Source of the DNA: Eubacteriales bacterium
GTDB taxonomy: Bacteria; Bacillota; Clostridia; Lachnospirales; Lachnospiraceae
Length of the DNA stretch: 52,241 bases
Assembly: GCA_030526265.1 (NCBI GenBank)
Contig: JAUNDE010000010.1
Span: forward strand, 754 to 52,994
Reading direction: 5' to 3'
A model generated the notes under the pieces. That model was given only the letters and a program-made list of their open reading frames with translations, had not been told where the DNA came from and did no database searches. A program made the translations under genes and the position numbers. Shown one piece after another: positions 1-8,243 of the stretch; the stretch's first letter is position 1, and every line of letters begins with the position of its first letter.

Positions 1-635
1 TCAGCTTCCTTTTTCAGCTTTGTAAGCGGTTTTAAAAACGAGAGCTCTTCTAATGCAAATTTTTCCTGCATTCCGCGCTCCTGCTCAAGCAGCATATTTC
101 CATACTGTCTCCGAAGTTTTTCCGAAAGCTCACAACTCCGATAATAGGCATCACATTTTTCTCGGATATAAAAATATAAATATTTACAGAAATAATATCT
201 GGCTTTTTCCCTGGATGCTGAAAAGTTACTGGCATTCTCCAGCATAAAAGCCTCAAAATCAGCTTCGTCTGAGCTTTCCTTCAGCTCAGTCTCCATCCAG
301 CGTGTCAAATACTCTGTCTGCAGTTGATGATCCGAACCTTTCATCACATACTCTTCTAATTGCTTTAGGGTAATCTTTCCACCAGAAAAAATCACCTTCT
401 GCTGGTTGCTCTCATCGTAAATCTTCTGACATTTTGCAAAAAGTTCTTTCCAGTGTGGATAATCAATTCCATGATCAAATGCATAAATCAGACTGGCCTC
501 AGAATAGCTTCTTACGTATAAAGTCTCGCAGTCATTTTCCAGAAGTTTTTCATTCACCTGTTTCGAAGTCATCTTTTTCTCAAATCCTTCTGCAAGGATT
601 TCCAGTCTCTTTGGCAAAAAAACATCTAATTTCAT
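1..635 (-). CDS. Hypothetical protein, 3' part cut off by window edge
   Basis: An open frame starts at ATG 635 and runs off the left edge, giving at least 211 residues. I do not recognise the family. The protein is soluble-looking, rich in Glu/Lys, with alternating charged and aromatic residues (for example YYFCKYLYFYIREK near residue 150), no signal peptide and no clear membrane helix; the end seen is probably coiled-coil. The start is supported by GGAGAAG about 5 nt upstream and by a good promoter at 679-707. The frame has no stop over 211 codons, which makes chance unlikely. Function unknown; coding call fairly sure. Confidence 0.75.
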   Translation of the reverse strand, partial: MKLDVFLPKRLEILAEGFEKKMTSKQVNEKLLENDCETLYVRSYSEASLIYAFDHGIDYPHWKELFAKCQKIYDESNQQKVIFSGGKITLKQLEEYVMKGSDHQLQTEYLTRWMETELKESSDEADFEAFMLENASNFSASREKARYYFCKYLYFYIREKCDAYYRSCELSEKLRRQYGNMLLEQERGMQEKFALEELSFLKPLTKLKKEA

Positions 636-678
636 ATTCACTTCTCCAATAAAAATAGGTCATAACAATCTTTCGATT

Positions 679-707
679 ATTATAACCTATCCATAACACC
701 TTTTCAA
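679..707 (-). promoter_or_regulatory. Sigma-A type promoter for the leftmost gene
   Basis: Reading the minus strand, TTGAAA (707-702), a 17-nt spacer and a perfect TATAAT (684-679) lie 44 bp before the ATG at 635. Hexamers and spacing match the housekeeping consensus. Confidence 0.6.
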
Positions 708-721
708 TTTTATACCTGTTA

Positions 722-1576
722 TTATTCCCGATAATAAGCACTTCCATCTTCCTGCTTATACATGACATTTGATCCATCAAATCCATAATAAAATGAAACT
801 GCGATTTCTTCACCTGCACCCCTGTGACAATAGATGTTCCCCTGATTTGCCATGACAGTAACGATTCCTTCACAATAATCCCATTCTGTCACCTCATTTG
901 CAGTATTCATGCCTATCGAATTTCCCGGAAGAATCGAATAATATCGGTACATTAACTGGTTGTTTTCTTTATAAAACTCAATGCCCTCTATATTATCTGG
1001 ATCTGTGCTGTCCACCCATTTCCCCAGAAGCTCTTCTTCACCAAACACAGTATCCGGCATCGGTGCCGTCTGATACGTATCACTCCAAACCATAATACTT
1101 ACCTGTGGTACACCGCTCTCACAAGTTCTGTTCACACTCAGATTCTGATATGGCATTGTTGCCGCAACTTTTAAAACTTCATTGTAAAAGTCTTCCCCGT
1201 TATTTATGCCATCTGAAAATTCACATGTCCAGGTAGTTCTGACAACATCTCCATGCACGATTTCCAGACTCATGATTCCTGACCTTTCAAATAATGTCTG
1301 AGTATGAAAATAATATACATTGCCTTCTAATGCAAATGGTTCTCCAATATCATTGACCAGATTATGTTCATAAAACAGAAGTGTTTCTTCTAATAATTCA
1401 ATCCCGTCTGCAATCGCTTGTGTTGAAATATTTTCTTCGTAAACGTTTTGCGTCGATGAAACACAGCTTGTAGTATCTGTCTCGCTATAAGAATCTCCAC
1501 TTGACGACTGGACTCCTGAATCCTTTGCAGTAACTATAGCTGCTGCGATCATAATTACAATGAATATCTTTTTCAT
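722..1576 (-). CDS. Secreted hypothetical protein
   Basis: This 284-residue protein begins with a short Lys-Lys and hydrophobic stretch (residues 1-17), a likely signal peptide or anchor. Unlike many such proteins in these bacteria I see no Cys at the end of it, so it is not an obvious lipoprotein. A Ser/Thr-rich linker follows (about 20-50). The C-terminal third has a GKWVDS element and alternating beta-like segments reminiscent of small lipocalin-like extracellular domains, which is a weak hint only. GGAGG lies 7 nt before the ATG. It follows the truncated sigma gene by 82 bp on the same strand and may be what remains of an ECF-sigma operon. Function unknown. Confidence 0.8.
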   Translation of the reverse strand: MKKIFIVIMIAAAIVTAKDSGVQSSSGDSYSETDTTSCVSSTQNVYEENISTQAIADGIELLEETLLFYEHNLVNDIGEPFALEGNVYYFHTQTLFERSGIMSLEIVHGDVVRTTWTCEFSDGINNGEDFYNEVLKVAATMPYQNLSVNRTCESGVPQVSIMVWSDTYQTAPMPDTVFGEEELLGKWVDSTDPDNIEGIEFYKENNQLMYRYYSILPGNSIGMNTANEVTEWDYCEGIVTVMANQGNIYCHRGAGEEIAVSFYYGFDGSNVMYKQEDGSAYYRE

Positions 1577-1658
1577 ATCATTTCCTCCGCTTTATACTGA
1601 ATTGGTTTCGTTTGTTTTGATAGTTTCAGTATAGAAAGCAGTTTGGAAAATTTGTTTT

Positions 1659-2090
1659 TCAGTTAAAGAAACTTTCTGTTTTTCCAAATGATTCCCCAAT
1701 CTGCCTGAATGACAATTCCCCAAAAATACGCAGTGAAAACACTTCTTTGTATGGTTCCTCCAATTCATGGAGAATCTTATGTATCTCGAAAACAGTTTCT
1801 TTACTCATCAGTGTATCGACAAAAGAATCGGTATCTTCTTTCTCAACTGCTGTATGAAGAGAAATATGACGTTTGCTTTTTTCATATTGTGTAAAATATG
1901 TATTCTTTGCAATCTGACAAAGCCAAACAAAGAGTGTACACTTTCCATCAAAATCACCAATCTTTTTTAATGCTTTGAAAAAAGTTTCCTGCGTGATTTC
2001 TTCTGCAAGACCTGTATTTCTGCACAGCGAAAATACATAGTGATATACATCTACAAAATAGGAATCGTATATGATCTGAAAGTTATCCAC
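1659..2090 (-). pseudogene. ECF-type RNA polymerase sigma factor, truncated in region 4
   Basis: The 143-residue product has region 2 (AEEITQETFFKAL near residues 29-41) and the beginning of region 4 (EPYKEVFSLRIFGELSFRQI, about 112-131), which direct core polymerase and -10/-35 recognition. It stops at FGKTESFFN, in the middle of the region 4 helix-turn-helix; in intact relatives the recognition helix continues for roughly 20 more residues. The expected anti-sigma gene is also absent: the next gene starts 82 bp on. A deletion that removed the sigma tail and the anti-sigma gene explains both. The start is GTG 2090, since the nearby ATG is out of frame. It may still bind core enzyme but is unlikely to read a -35 normally. 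Confidence 0.7.
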
Positions 2091-2117
2091 CCTTCATTCA
2101 CCTCGCTTTCATAAATA

Positions 2118-2144
2118 TGACTCGTGAAAATCGTATTCGTTACA
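2118..2144 (-). promoter_or_regulatory. Possible ECF-type promoter of the sigma gene
   Basis: On the minus strand TGTAACG (2144-2138) is followed 13 nt later by CGAGTCA (2124-2118), 28 bp before the sigma start. ECF promoters have an AAC-containing -35 and a CGTC-like -10; here the -35 is good and the -10 imperfect. This would fit autoregulation. Low confidence. Confidence 0.3.
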
Positions 2145-2310
2145 AAAAATACCAGTCTTTTTGTCAAAAAGCAACCGGACTACAGAAAAAAATATGGGCT
2201 GCTGTTCTAAGTCTCCTTAGCTCAGCAACCCTATTTTTCATTATCTTCCTTTCCGTCCATGTCCTCCACGCCGATGATGTTGTTGTGCATCTGAGAATAA
2301 CACCGACTGA

Positions 2311-3738
2311 TCACTCTTTCCACGCAAAAGTCATCGGACACAATTGATAGTGTTCCCCTTCTCCTTCACCCAGGATATTGATAGACTGATTCTCACATGG
2401 ATAGTACCGTGAAGTCATAACATATTCTCCATCATTAAAGAATACTTCGATAGAAGAAGAATCCAAAAAAAGATGAATGTTTCTCAGATTACTTATTCTA
2501 AGGAATCGTTCTGTTCGTCCATATCCTGCCTGCTCACTCAGGCTGAGCCTTACCAGACCATCTTTCCACTGAATTTCCGCATCTTCCCCAATGCGAAGTG
2601 TCAGCATTTCACCTTGATTCCGGAAAAAGAGTTCTCCACGCTGATGCATCGGAAGACTCACTTCCTTCTGACACAGAAAAGATTCTTTTTCCTGTCTGAG
2701 CTGCTTTAATTCCTGAATCGGCTGTGCAGTGAGCCTTCCGTTTACCCAGTGCAGTTCACGGGGAATGCTCATGCAATGCTGCCATAATTGTTCTGTTGTC
2801 GGATTGGAATAATCTGCATCCGGCATTCCCATCCAGCCAATGACGATTCTGCGTCCATCCGGCGCTTTAAATGTCTGAGGTGCATAATAGTCAAATCCCG
2901 CATCGGCTTCACAGTATTCTCCCAATGTGTACTCTCCGCGGAAATCCCCATACAGTGGAAAATATCCACAGGAATATACATTTTGTCCGACATAATCATG
3001 AGGTGCCATTCCCTGTGGAGATGTCATCACGATCCACTGACCATCCAAGCAGAAAATATCCGGACACTCCCACATATATCCGCATGGCTCAGGTGTTTTG
3101 ATCACATTGATGTGTGTCCAGTGATATTTATCTTCCGACTCAAAAATCAGAAGTTCCCCGATATCCTCACGAGTCCTTGCTCCAAGGACCATATAGTATT
3201 TCCCGTCCATTTTCCACACTTTAGGATCTCTGACGTGACAGCTCATATCTGATGGATACTTATCGTTTGACAGCAAGAGCTGGTTACTGTCCGGCTCTAT
3301 TCCATCTTTTGTCACCGCCAGACATACATTGTGCCCGCGGCCTTCATAAATGTAATCATAATCGCCGGGATATTTTACATTTCCCGTATAGTACAGGTAC
3401 ATGGCATCCTCTTCAACAAGCGCAGAGCCAGAGTACACTCCGTTCAGATCCCAGGAATCTACCGGGTATAGAAAAGTCGGCTGTTTCGTCCAGTTCAGAA
3501 GATCCGGGCTTGTATAATGCCCCCAGAAAATATTTCCCCGATTTGCGTTAAGCGGACTATGTTGATAATAAACATGGTAATTTCCTTTATACCAGCACAA
3601 TCCATTTGGATCGTTCATCCATCCGGATGGAGGCATCAGATGATACCCCTGTCGATAAGGATCATGCGCCATTTTTTCTTTTGCAACTTGTTCTGCTTCA
3701 AATATCTGTTGGCATAGTATCTCTTTCGTCGCTTTCAT
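2311..3738 (-). CDS. scrB: Sucrose-6-phosphate hydrolase (GH32 family)
   Basis: A cytoplasmic 475-residue enzyme that splits sucrose-6-phosphate to glucose-6-phosphate and fructose. The GH32 signatures are complete: WMNDPNG at 40-46 with nucleophile Asp43, RDP at 170-172 (transition-state Asp), and EC at 224-225 (acid/base Glu224). The five-blade propeller is followed by the usual C-terminal beta-sandwich; length is typical. There is no signal peptide, which fits a phosphorylated intracellular substrate. The gene lies 18 bp after the sucrose PTS gene on the same strand, so the two are surely one operon. Start chosen at ATG 3738 behind GAGG. The specific substrate is inferred from the PTS partner. 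Confidence 0.93.
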   Translation of the reverse strand: MKATKEILCQQIFEAEQVAKEKMAHDPYRQGYHLMPPSGWMNDPNGLCWYKGNYHVYYQHSPLNANRGNIFWGHYTSPDLLNWTKQPTFLYPVDSWDLNGVYSGSALVEEDAMYLYYTGNVKYPGDYDYIYEGRGHNVCLAVTKDGIEPDSNQLLLSNDKYPSDMSCHVRDPKVWKMDGKYYMVLGARTREDIGELLIFESEDKYHWTHINVIKTPEPCGYMWECPDIFCLDGQWIVMTSPQGMAPHDYVGQNVYSCGYFPLYGDFRGEYTLGEYCEADAGFDYYAPQTFKAPDGRRIVIGWMGMPDADYSNPTTEQLWQHCMSIPRELHWVNGRLTAQPIQELKQLRQEKESFLCQKEVSLPMHQRGELFFRNQGEMLTLRIGEDAEIQWKDGLVRLSLSEQAGYGRTERFLRISNLRNIHLFLDSSSIEVFFNDGEYVMTSRYYPCENQSINILGEGEGEHYQLCPMTFAWKE

Positions 3739-3756
3739 TCAGTCATTACCTCGTTA

Positions 3757-5649
3757 TTATTTATTGATTGTCAGTAATTCTTCCCCGGCACTGACCGTTC
3801 TATCCATATCTGCCAGAATGCTTTCATATACATCTGTATTTGTCACGATCACAGGTGTGATTGTTCGATAACCTTCTGCCTGAATTTTCTCCATATCGAA
3901 TTCCATCAGCAGATCTCCCGCCTTTACTTCCTGTTCCTGTGAACAATGCGGTGTATAGTATTTTCCTTCCAGTTTTACCGTATCGATCCCGATATGAATG
4001 AGCACTTCAACTCCGTTTTTACCTTCCAATCCGATCGCATGTCCCATAACGGAACGAATCGTTGCATCAAACGGTGCATAAACTTTTCCTTCGGATGGTT
4101 CGATTGCTGCACCCTTGCCGATCACTTCAGCAGCAAACGTCTGATCCCCCGTCTCATTCAGAGAAACTACCTTTCCTGAAACCGGTGCCGAAACATGCAA
4201 AGCTCCATCCATCTCCGGCTCTTTTTCAAACCCAGCCGGTTTTTCTGTTTCTTTTGCTTTCTTATCCACGTCTTTACTGTTCTGGTATCCAAACAGCCAT
4301 GTGAGAACAAATGCTACTCCTGCAGAGATTGCAAACATCAGGATGTATTTTACAGGTGCATTCAGGCAAAGTAAGATACCGAAGATACCAGTAACACCGG
4401 TACCGGTTGCACCAAGCGATGTAACAGAAGCAAACATTGCACCGCATCCGCCTCCGATACAAGCGCATACGAATGGTTTGAAAAATCTCATATTTACACC
4501 GAAAATCGCAGGTTCTGTGATACCCATAAATGCTGATAATGATGATGGCAATGCCATGGACTTGAGTTTCTTATCACTTGTTTTTAATGCGACAGCCAAA
4601 GCAGCAGCGCCCTGTGCGATATTCGCAGAAGATGCAAGCGGAAGCCAGTATGTACAGCCAAATTCTTTGATCTGTCCCAGGTCGATGATCGTGTACATGT
4701 GATGAATTCCTGTCACGACGGTCGGCGCATATAACGCTCCCATTATCAATGAACCAATACCCAAAGGAATCGAAATCAGAGCCTGAATACCGTTAATAAT
4801 ACCAGATTCAACAAAGTTGAACACCGGTCCAATCACTGTCATTGTCAGAAATCCTGTTACAAAGACAGATACCAGCGGAGTGATAAACAGATCAAACATC
4901 GCCGGAACATGTTTATGCAGCCATTTTTCGATCGTCACCATAACAAACACTGCAATAATAACGGAAATAACATGTCCCTGATAACCTACAAGCGGAACTT
5001 TCCACATACCGAAAACATCCAGATATTTTTCTACGCCTCCGGTCATTGTCCACGCATTCTGAAGGTTTGGATGTACCATGATCATACCAATGACTCCGCC
5101 AAGAAAAGGATTTCCACCAAATACTTTAGCGGCAGAGAAACCGATCAATACCGGCAGGAAAACATAGGCAGTATTGGCAAACATATTGGCAAGTACAAAA
5201 AGACTGCTTTCATTTGACAGTTCCACATATCCATTGTTAATCAGGAAATTCAGTGTTTCCATGATACCCATAAGGAAACCGGATGCTACGATTGCAGGGA
5301 TGATCGGAACAAAGATATCACCCAATGTCTTAATAAATCTCTGAAACGGATTTGCTTTACTCGCTGCTGCCTTCTTCACATCTTCCTTTGACGATGTTGC
5401 TATTCCGGCAATTGAAATAAATTCATCATAAACCTTGTTCACAACTCCCGTTCCAAAAATAATCTGCAGCTGCCCGGATGCTTCAAATACTCCTTTGACT
5501 CCATCCACTTCTTCTAATGCCTCGTTGTTTACCTTACTGTTATCTGCGATAACCATACGCAATCTGGTCGCACAATGTGCAGCAGAAACAATATTCTCTT
5601 TTCCACCGATGATCTCAATGATCTCGGCAGCGGATTTTTTGTAATCCAT
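3757..5649 (-). CDS. scrA: PTS sucrose-type transporter, fused EIIBCA
   Basis: This 630-residue membrane protein takes up a disaccharide, probably sucrose, while phosphorylating it. Domains in order: EIIB (about 1-90) with the phospho-Cys26 in SAAHCATRLRMV; a multi-span EIIC (about 105-465) with the substrate site; a linker; and a glucose-type EIIA (about 485-630) with the active His near 552 in VLIHIGIDTV. Fusion of all three means only HPr and EI are needed from elsewhere. A strong GGAGG precedes ATG 5649. Sucrose rather than trehalose or a beta-glucoside is inferred from the downstream GH32 hydrolase and upstream LacI regulator. Confidence 0.92.
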   Translation of the reverse strand: MDYKKSAAEIIEIIGGKENIVSAAHCATRLRMVIADNSKVNNEALEEVDGVKGVFEASGQLQIIFGTGVVNKVYDEFISIAGIATSSKEDVKKAAASKANPFQRFIKTLGDIFVPIIPAIVASGFLMGIMETLNFLINNGYVELSNESSLFVLANMFANTAYVFLPVLIGFSAAKVFGGNPFLGGVIGMIMVHPNLQNAWTMTGGVEKYLDVFGMWKVPLVGYQGHVISVIIAVFVMVTIEKWLHKHVPAMFDLFITPLVSVFVTGFLTMTVIGPVFNFVESGIINGIQALISIPLGIGSLIMGALYAPTVVTGIHHMYTIIDLGQIKEFGCTYWLPLASSANIAQGAAALAVALKTSDKKLKSMALPSSLSAFMGITEPAIFGVNMRFFKPFVCACIGGGCGAMFASVTSLGATGTGVTGIFGILLCLNAPVKYILMFAISAGVAFVLTWLFGYQNSKDVDKKAKETEKPAGFEKEPEMDGALHVSAPVSGKVVSLNETGDQTFAAEVIGKGAAIEPSEGKVYAPFDATIRSVMGHAIGLEGKNGVEVLIHIGIDTVKLEGKYYTPHCSQEQEVKAGDLLMEFDMEKIQAEGYRTITPVIVTNTDVYESILADMDRTVSAGEELLTINK

Positions 5650-5665
5650 GGAACTACCTCCTCTT

Positions 5666-5758
5666 TTTCAATCACATTCCTTTGTTGTTTCACTTCTTGT
5701 TTCATATTATATCACATTATTTCACATTTTCAATTATCAATGTTTCATAATAATTTCA
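5666..5758 (-). promoter_or_regulatory. scrA promoter with repeated TGAAA motifs (candidate operator region)
   Basis: A promoter reads TTGAAA (5733-5728), 16-nt spacer, TATAAT (5711-5706) on the minus strand, about 57 bp before scrA. TGAAA occurs seven times in this strand between 5666 and 5758, several as GTGAAA or ATGAAAC, on both sides of the -10. Such half-sites are plausible contacts for the adjacent LacI-family repressor, but no single clean LacI palindrome stands out, so the exact operator is not defined. Confidence 0.5.
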
Positions 5759-5826
5759 CATTCATTTTATGCACAATGCACATCAAAGCCTTGATTTACG
5801 CGATTTTTCGCTTAAAATACAGTTTC

Positions 5827-5870
5827 AAAAAAAGAAACTGACTGCGAATCAATGTTTCACAATCAGTTTC
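5827..5870 (-). terminator. Rho-independent terminator after the LacI-family regulator
   Basis: On the minus strand GAAACTGA (5870-5863) pairs with TCAGTTTC (5841-5834); TGTGAA and TTCGCA extend the stem inside, and seven T follow. It begins 3 bp after the regulator stop and separates it from scrA. The same GAAACTG also forms a perfect inverted repeat with CAGTTTC at 5820-5826. Confidence 0.75.
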
Positions 5871-5873
5871 ATA

Positions 5874-6854
5874 TTAACAGGATTCCTGTTGAATCACTTC
5901 GAATCCCATTTTCAATTTCTTTTTTATGTCCATTCCACTGTCAATCATCTTCAGAAGCATATCTGCCCCTTCCATCCCGGTAGATTTATAAAAAAGATGA
6001 GCGGTAGTCAGGGTTGGAGAAACAATCTCTGTCATACGGGAGTGCCCGATCCCTGTAATCGACACATCTTCCGGTATCTTCTTTCCAATTCCCTTCAGAT
6101 ACTGCATCGCTCCGATTGCAATCGTATCGGTCGCACAGAAAATGCCTTCTGTATCAGGTGCCTGGGATAACAGTTTCTCCGCTGCATCATATCCGGATTC
6201 CAGTCTGAAATCGGAGTATACGATCCGCTGCTCTTCACACGGAATATTGTGCGCACGTAAAGTGTCTGCAAATCCACGATATCTTGCTTCTCCCGCTGCT
6301 TTGTCTCTGGAAGTAACTACGATTGCGCCAATTTTTTTATTCCCTGTCTGGACCAAACGTTCTGTCATTTCTACAGCTGCCCCATAGTCATCATGGTAGA
6401 CACAGGAGTAGTCCGCCGTCTCCTGTCCAAGGATCACCACCGGAATATTCAGAGACTGTATTAATTTATGATGCTGTTCCGTAAGAATCGTCGCACTGAA
6501 GATAACTCCGGCCAGTTCGTCCTGCTGAAAAGACCGCAGATACTGAAGTTCATTTTCCACACTGTTCTCAGTATCTGCCAGCAGCATTCGGTAGCCTTCT
6601 CTGTTCAGGACCTGTGAAATCCCCGCCACCATGCGTGAGATACTTTCTGAATTGATCTTCGGTATGATCACCCCAACCGTTGGCTTTACATCCTGAGCAG
6701 CAGCCTGAATTTTTTTATTCGGCACATATCCGGTCGCCTCTACAACCTTTTTGATTTTTTCTTTCTTTTCCTCACTTACGTATCCGTGGTTAAAATATCG
6801 TGAAACACATGCCTTGGATACTCCCGCAAGCTTTGCAATCTCTGTTACTGTCAT
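5874..6854 (-). CDS. scrR: LacI-family sucrose operon repressor (ScrR-like)
   Basis: A 326-residue LacI/GalR regulator. The N-terminus is the family's DNA-binding headpiece (TVTEIAKLAGVSKACVSRYF, 2-21) followed by the hinge, then a periplasmic-binding-like effector domain from about residue 60 to the end. It sits just upstream of scrA and scrB on the same strand but is separated from them by its own terminator and a new promoter, so it is transcribed on its own. By position it should repress scrAB and be released by sucrose-6-phosphate or fructose; that effector is inferred from the family. Start at ATG 6854 behind AGAGGA. Confidence 0.88.
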   Translation of the reverse strand: MTVTEIAKLAGVSKACVSRYFNHGYVSEEKKEKIKKVVEATGYVPNKKIQAAAQDVKPTVGVIIPKINSESISRMVAGISQVLNREGYRMLLADTENSVENELQYLRSFQQDELAGVIFSATILTEQHHKLIQSLNIPVVILGQETADYSCVYHDDYGAAVEMTERLVQTGNKKIGAIVVTSRDKAAGEARYRGFADTLRAHNIPCEEQRIVYSDFRLESGYDAAEKLLSQAPDTEGIFCATDTIAIGAMQYLKGIGKKIPEDVSITGIGHSRMTEIVSPTLTTAHLFYKSTGMEGADMLLKMIDSGMDIKKKLKMGFEVIQQESC

Positions 6855-7181
6855 AGTCGTCCTCTATTCTGCTCCGTTTACTTCATTTTCTTTATCTTAC
6901 ACTATTTTCCGAAAATAATAAAGAAATCCCGCTGCTTATTTTCTCCGTCTTCGTCATATTCCGCTTCGATATATAATTCGCACCAAAAACATCCAGGTTT
7001 TATTAAATAATACAATATATCTATCTATATTATATCAAATCTGCTTATACCTGGAATCCTGTGCCTTTTTCTTATCATTTAATATATAGTAATTCCCTTG
7101 TGTACATGCTATACTTTTCTCATAGAAAACTCACAAAACATGTTTATTCCAATAAATATGTTTTACCTAAAGAGGTTCATT
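6855..7181. other. Divergent intergenic region, no gene
   Basis: A 327-bp AT-rich gap between the LacI-type gene (leftward) and the DUF3343 gene (rightward). It must hold promoters for both. A TATACT at 7110-7115 could be the -10 for the rightward gene, but no convincing -35 is paired with it. No ORF, repeat or RNA structure was seen. Confidence 0.4.
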
Positions 7182-7466
7182 ATGATTACACATAAAGAAT
7201 ATTATATTTTATCTTTCGATACCACAACCGATGCTATGCAGGCCGAAAAGCAATTAAAAGAAATTTTTAACATTGCTGTCATGCCTGTACCAAGAGAAAT
7301 CAGCAGTGGATGCGGACTTTCGATTCGCTTCCAGGAGCCTGATGAAAATGCTATCACGAATCACCTTAAAGATGATCCAGATATCCATGGGACTTTATAT
7401 AAAATGAGTACTCAAAAAGTGAACGGAAAACGTATCGTAACAAAACTGTTTTCCTCATTAAAATAG
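7182..7466 (+). CDS. DUF3343 family protein (putative Se/S carrier-like)
   Basis: A 94-residue cytoplasmic protein. It matches the DUF3343 pattern as I remember it: an N-terminal YYILSFDTTTDAMQAEK segment, a central PVPREISSGCGLSIRF block and a single conserved Cys in SSGCG (about residue 46). This family is often found next to selenium or sulfur-transfer genes and has been labelled a putative Se/S carrier; its reaction is not known to me. AAGAGG is placed well for ATG 7182; an earlier in-frame ATG at 7098 has no ribosome site. The position beside the selenoprotein locus supports a link with selenium, by inference. Confidence 0.8.
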   Translation: MITHKEYYILSFDTTTDAMQAEKQLKEIFNIAVMPVPREISSGCGLSIRFQEPDENAITNHLKDDPDIHGTLYKMSTQKVNGKRIVTKLFSSLK

Positions 7467-7488
7467 GATCAAAGTAATACTCTGATCC
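7466..7488. terminator. Weak hairpin between convergent genes
   Basis: GGATCA (7466-7471) and TGATCC (7483-7488) form a short stem with one mismatch and inner AGT/ACT pairs, between the DUF3343 gene and the convergent HMA-like gene. T-rich DNA follows only loosely, so this is a tentative bidirectional terminator. Confidence 0.4.
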
Positions 7489-7502
7489 CTTAATTCTATC
7501 TT

Positions 7503-7709
7503 TTATGAAATTCTTACAGATTCGTATCCAAGTTCTTTTAAGATCTCTTCTGTTGTTGCCTGGCATGTATCACAGTCACAAACAGAAATTGTCTTATTTT
7601 CTAAACTTATTTCATAGTGTTTTACACAAGACTCTGCCAATTCTGCTTCAATTTTCTTTACACAATTTTCACAGCAAAGTCCTTCCACTTTCAACACGCG
7701 CATATCCAT
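7503..7709 (-). CDS. Heavy-metal-associated (HMA)-like small protein
   Basis: A 68-residue protein with the length and beta-alpha-beta pattern of a HMA metal-binding domain. The metal loop is LCCENC at residues 11-16, giving a CxxC with an extra preceding Cys; a second cluster, CDCDTC at 44-49, adds three more Cys, which ordinary copper chaperones lack. It likely carries a soft metal or metalloid in the cytoplasm. A strong GGAGG precedes ATG 7709. It is the last gene of the leftward run behind the DsrE-like gene (43-bp gap), so I place it in the selenium-linked locus by context. Confidence 0.8.
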   Translation of the reverse strand: MDMRVLKVEGLCCENCVKKIEAELAESCVKHYEISLENKTISVCDCDTCQATTEEILKELGYESVRIS

Positions 7710-7752
7710 TCGTCTAATCCTCCTATACTACCAATCAATAGTATTGTGACTA

Positions 7753-8085
7753 TTACAATGTAATTACCTGATCAACGCCTGCTGGGGCTAATGCTGCATA
7801 TACGTTAGGGAAGCATCCGATTCCTGCTGGTGCAATTAACTTATCAGCAATATCTCTCTGATAGCAGCATCTGTCACATGCCATCAAAAGGACACCTGTT
7901 TTTTCACTCAATGCCTGAAGTCTTGCAGCAATATCACTTCCTTCAACTAACATATAAGTATTGTCAAAGAAAAACATCATTCCAGCCACTTCTACTCCGT
8001 GACGTCCTTCTTCCATCTGTGGAATGATCATGTGTTCAAGGATTTCTCTTGCATTTGTTGATTCTAATAAATAAGCTACTTTCAT
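7753..8085 (-). CDS. saoD: DsrE-related protein, SaoD-like
   Basis: A 110-residue protein of the DsrE/DsrF-like fold: KVAYLLES opening strand, a hydrophobic second strand (VAGMMFFFDNTYML) and a Cys motif MACDRCCYQRD at about 69-79. DsrE-type proteins relay sulfur or bind small thiol-reactive species on Cys. Start chosen at ATG 8085, 10 nt after GGAGGT; the earlier ATG at 8103 has no ribosome site. It lies 158 bp after the ATPase gene on the same strand. The SaoD name is a recollection of a family found in SAO loci and rests mainly on that context. Confidence 0.75.
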   Translation of the reverse strand: MKVAYLLESTNAREILEHMIIPQMEEGRHGVEVAGMMFFFDNTYMLVEGSDIAARLQALSEKTGVLLMACDRCCYQRDIADKLIAPAGIGCFPNVYAALAPAGVDQVITL

Positions 8086-8243
8086 GGTAATTCTTACCTC
8101 CATACAATAAAAATGTTCTTAACATAATTTTATCGAAAACTGTCTATCAAAGGAAGTAATATACACATTGTTTTAAATTTTCAATAATTATCTCACAATT
8201 CTTTCAATTTATTGATAAATTAATAATTTGTAATATTATTTTG

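Noticed and set aside
1659-1690. TGA ending the sigma factor as another Sec codon
   Set aside because: The text beyond it hits another stop after about twelve codons and does not restore the missing helix.
2117-2347. Rightward 76-residue frame with a hydrophobic stretch between the sigma and scrB genes
   Set aside because: No ribosome site or promoter before its ATG, and its end overlaps the scrB gene antisense.
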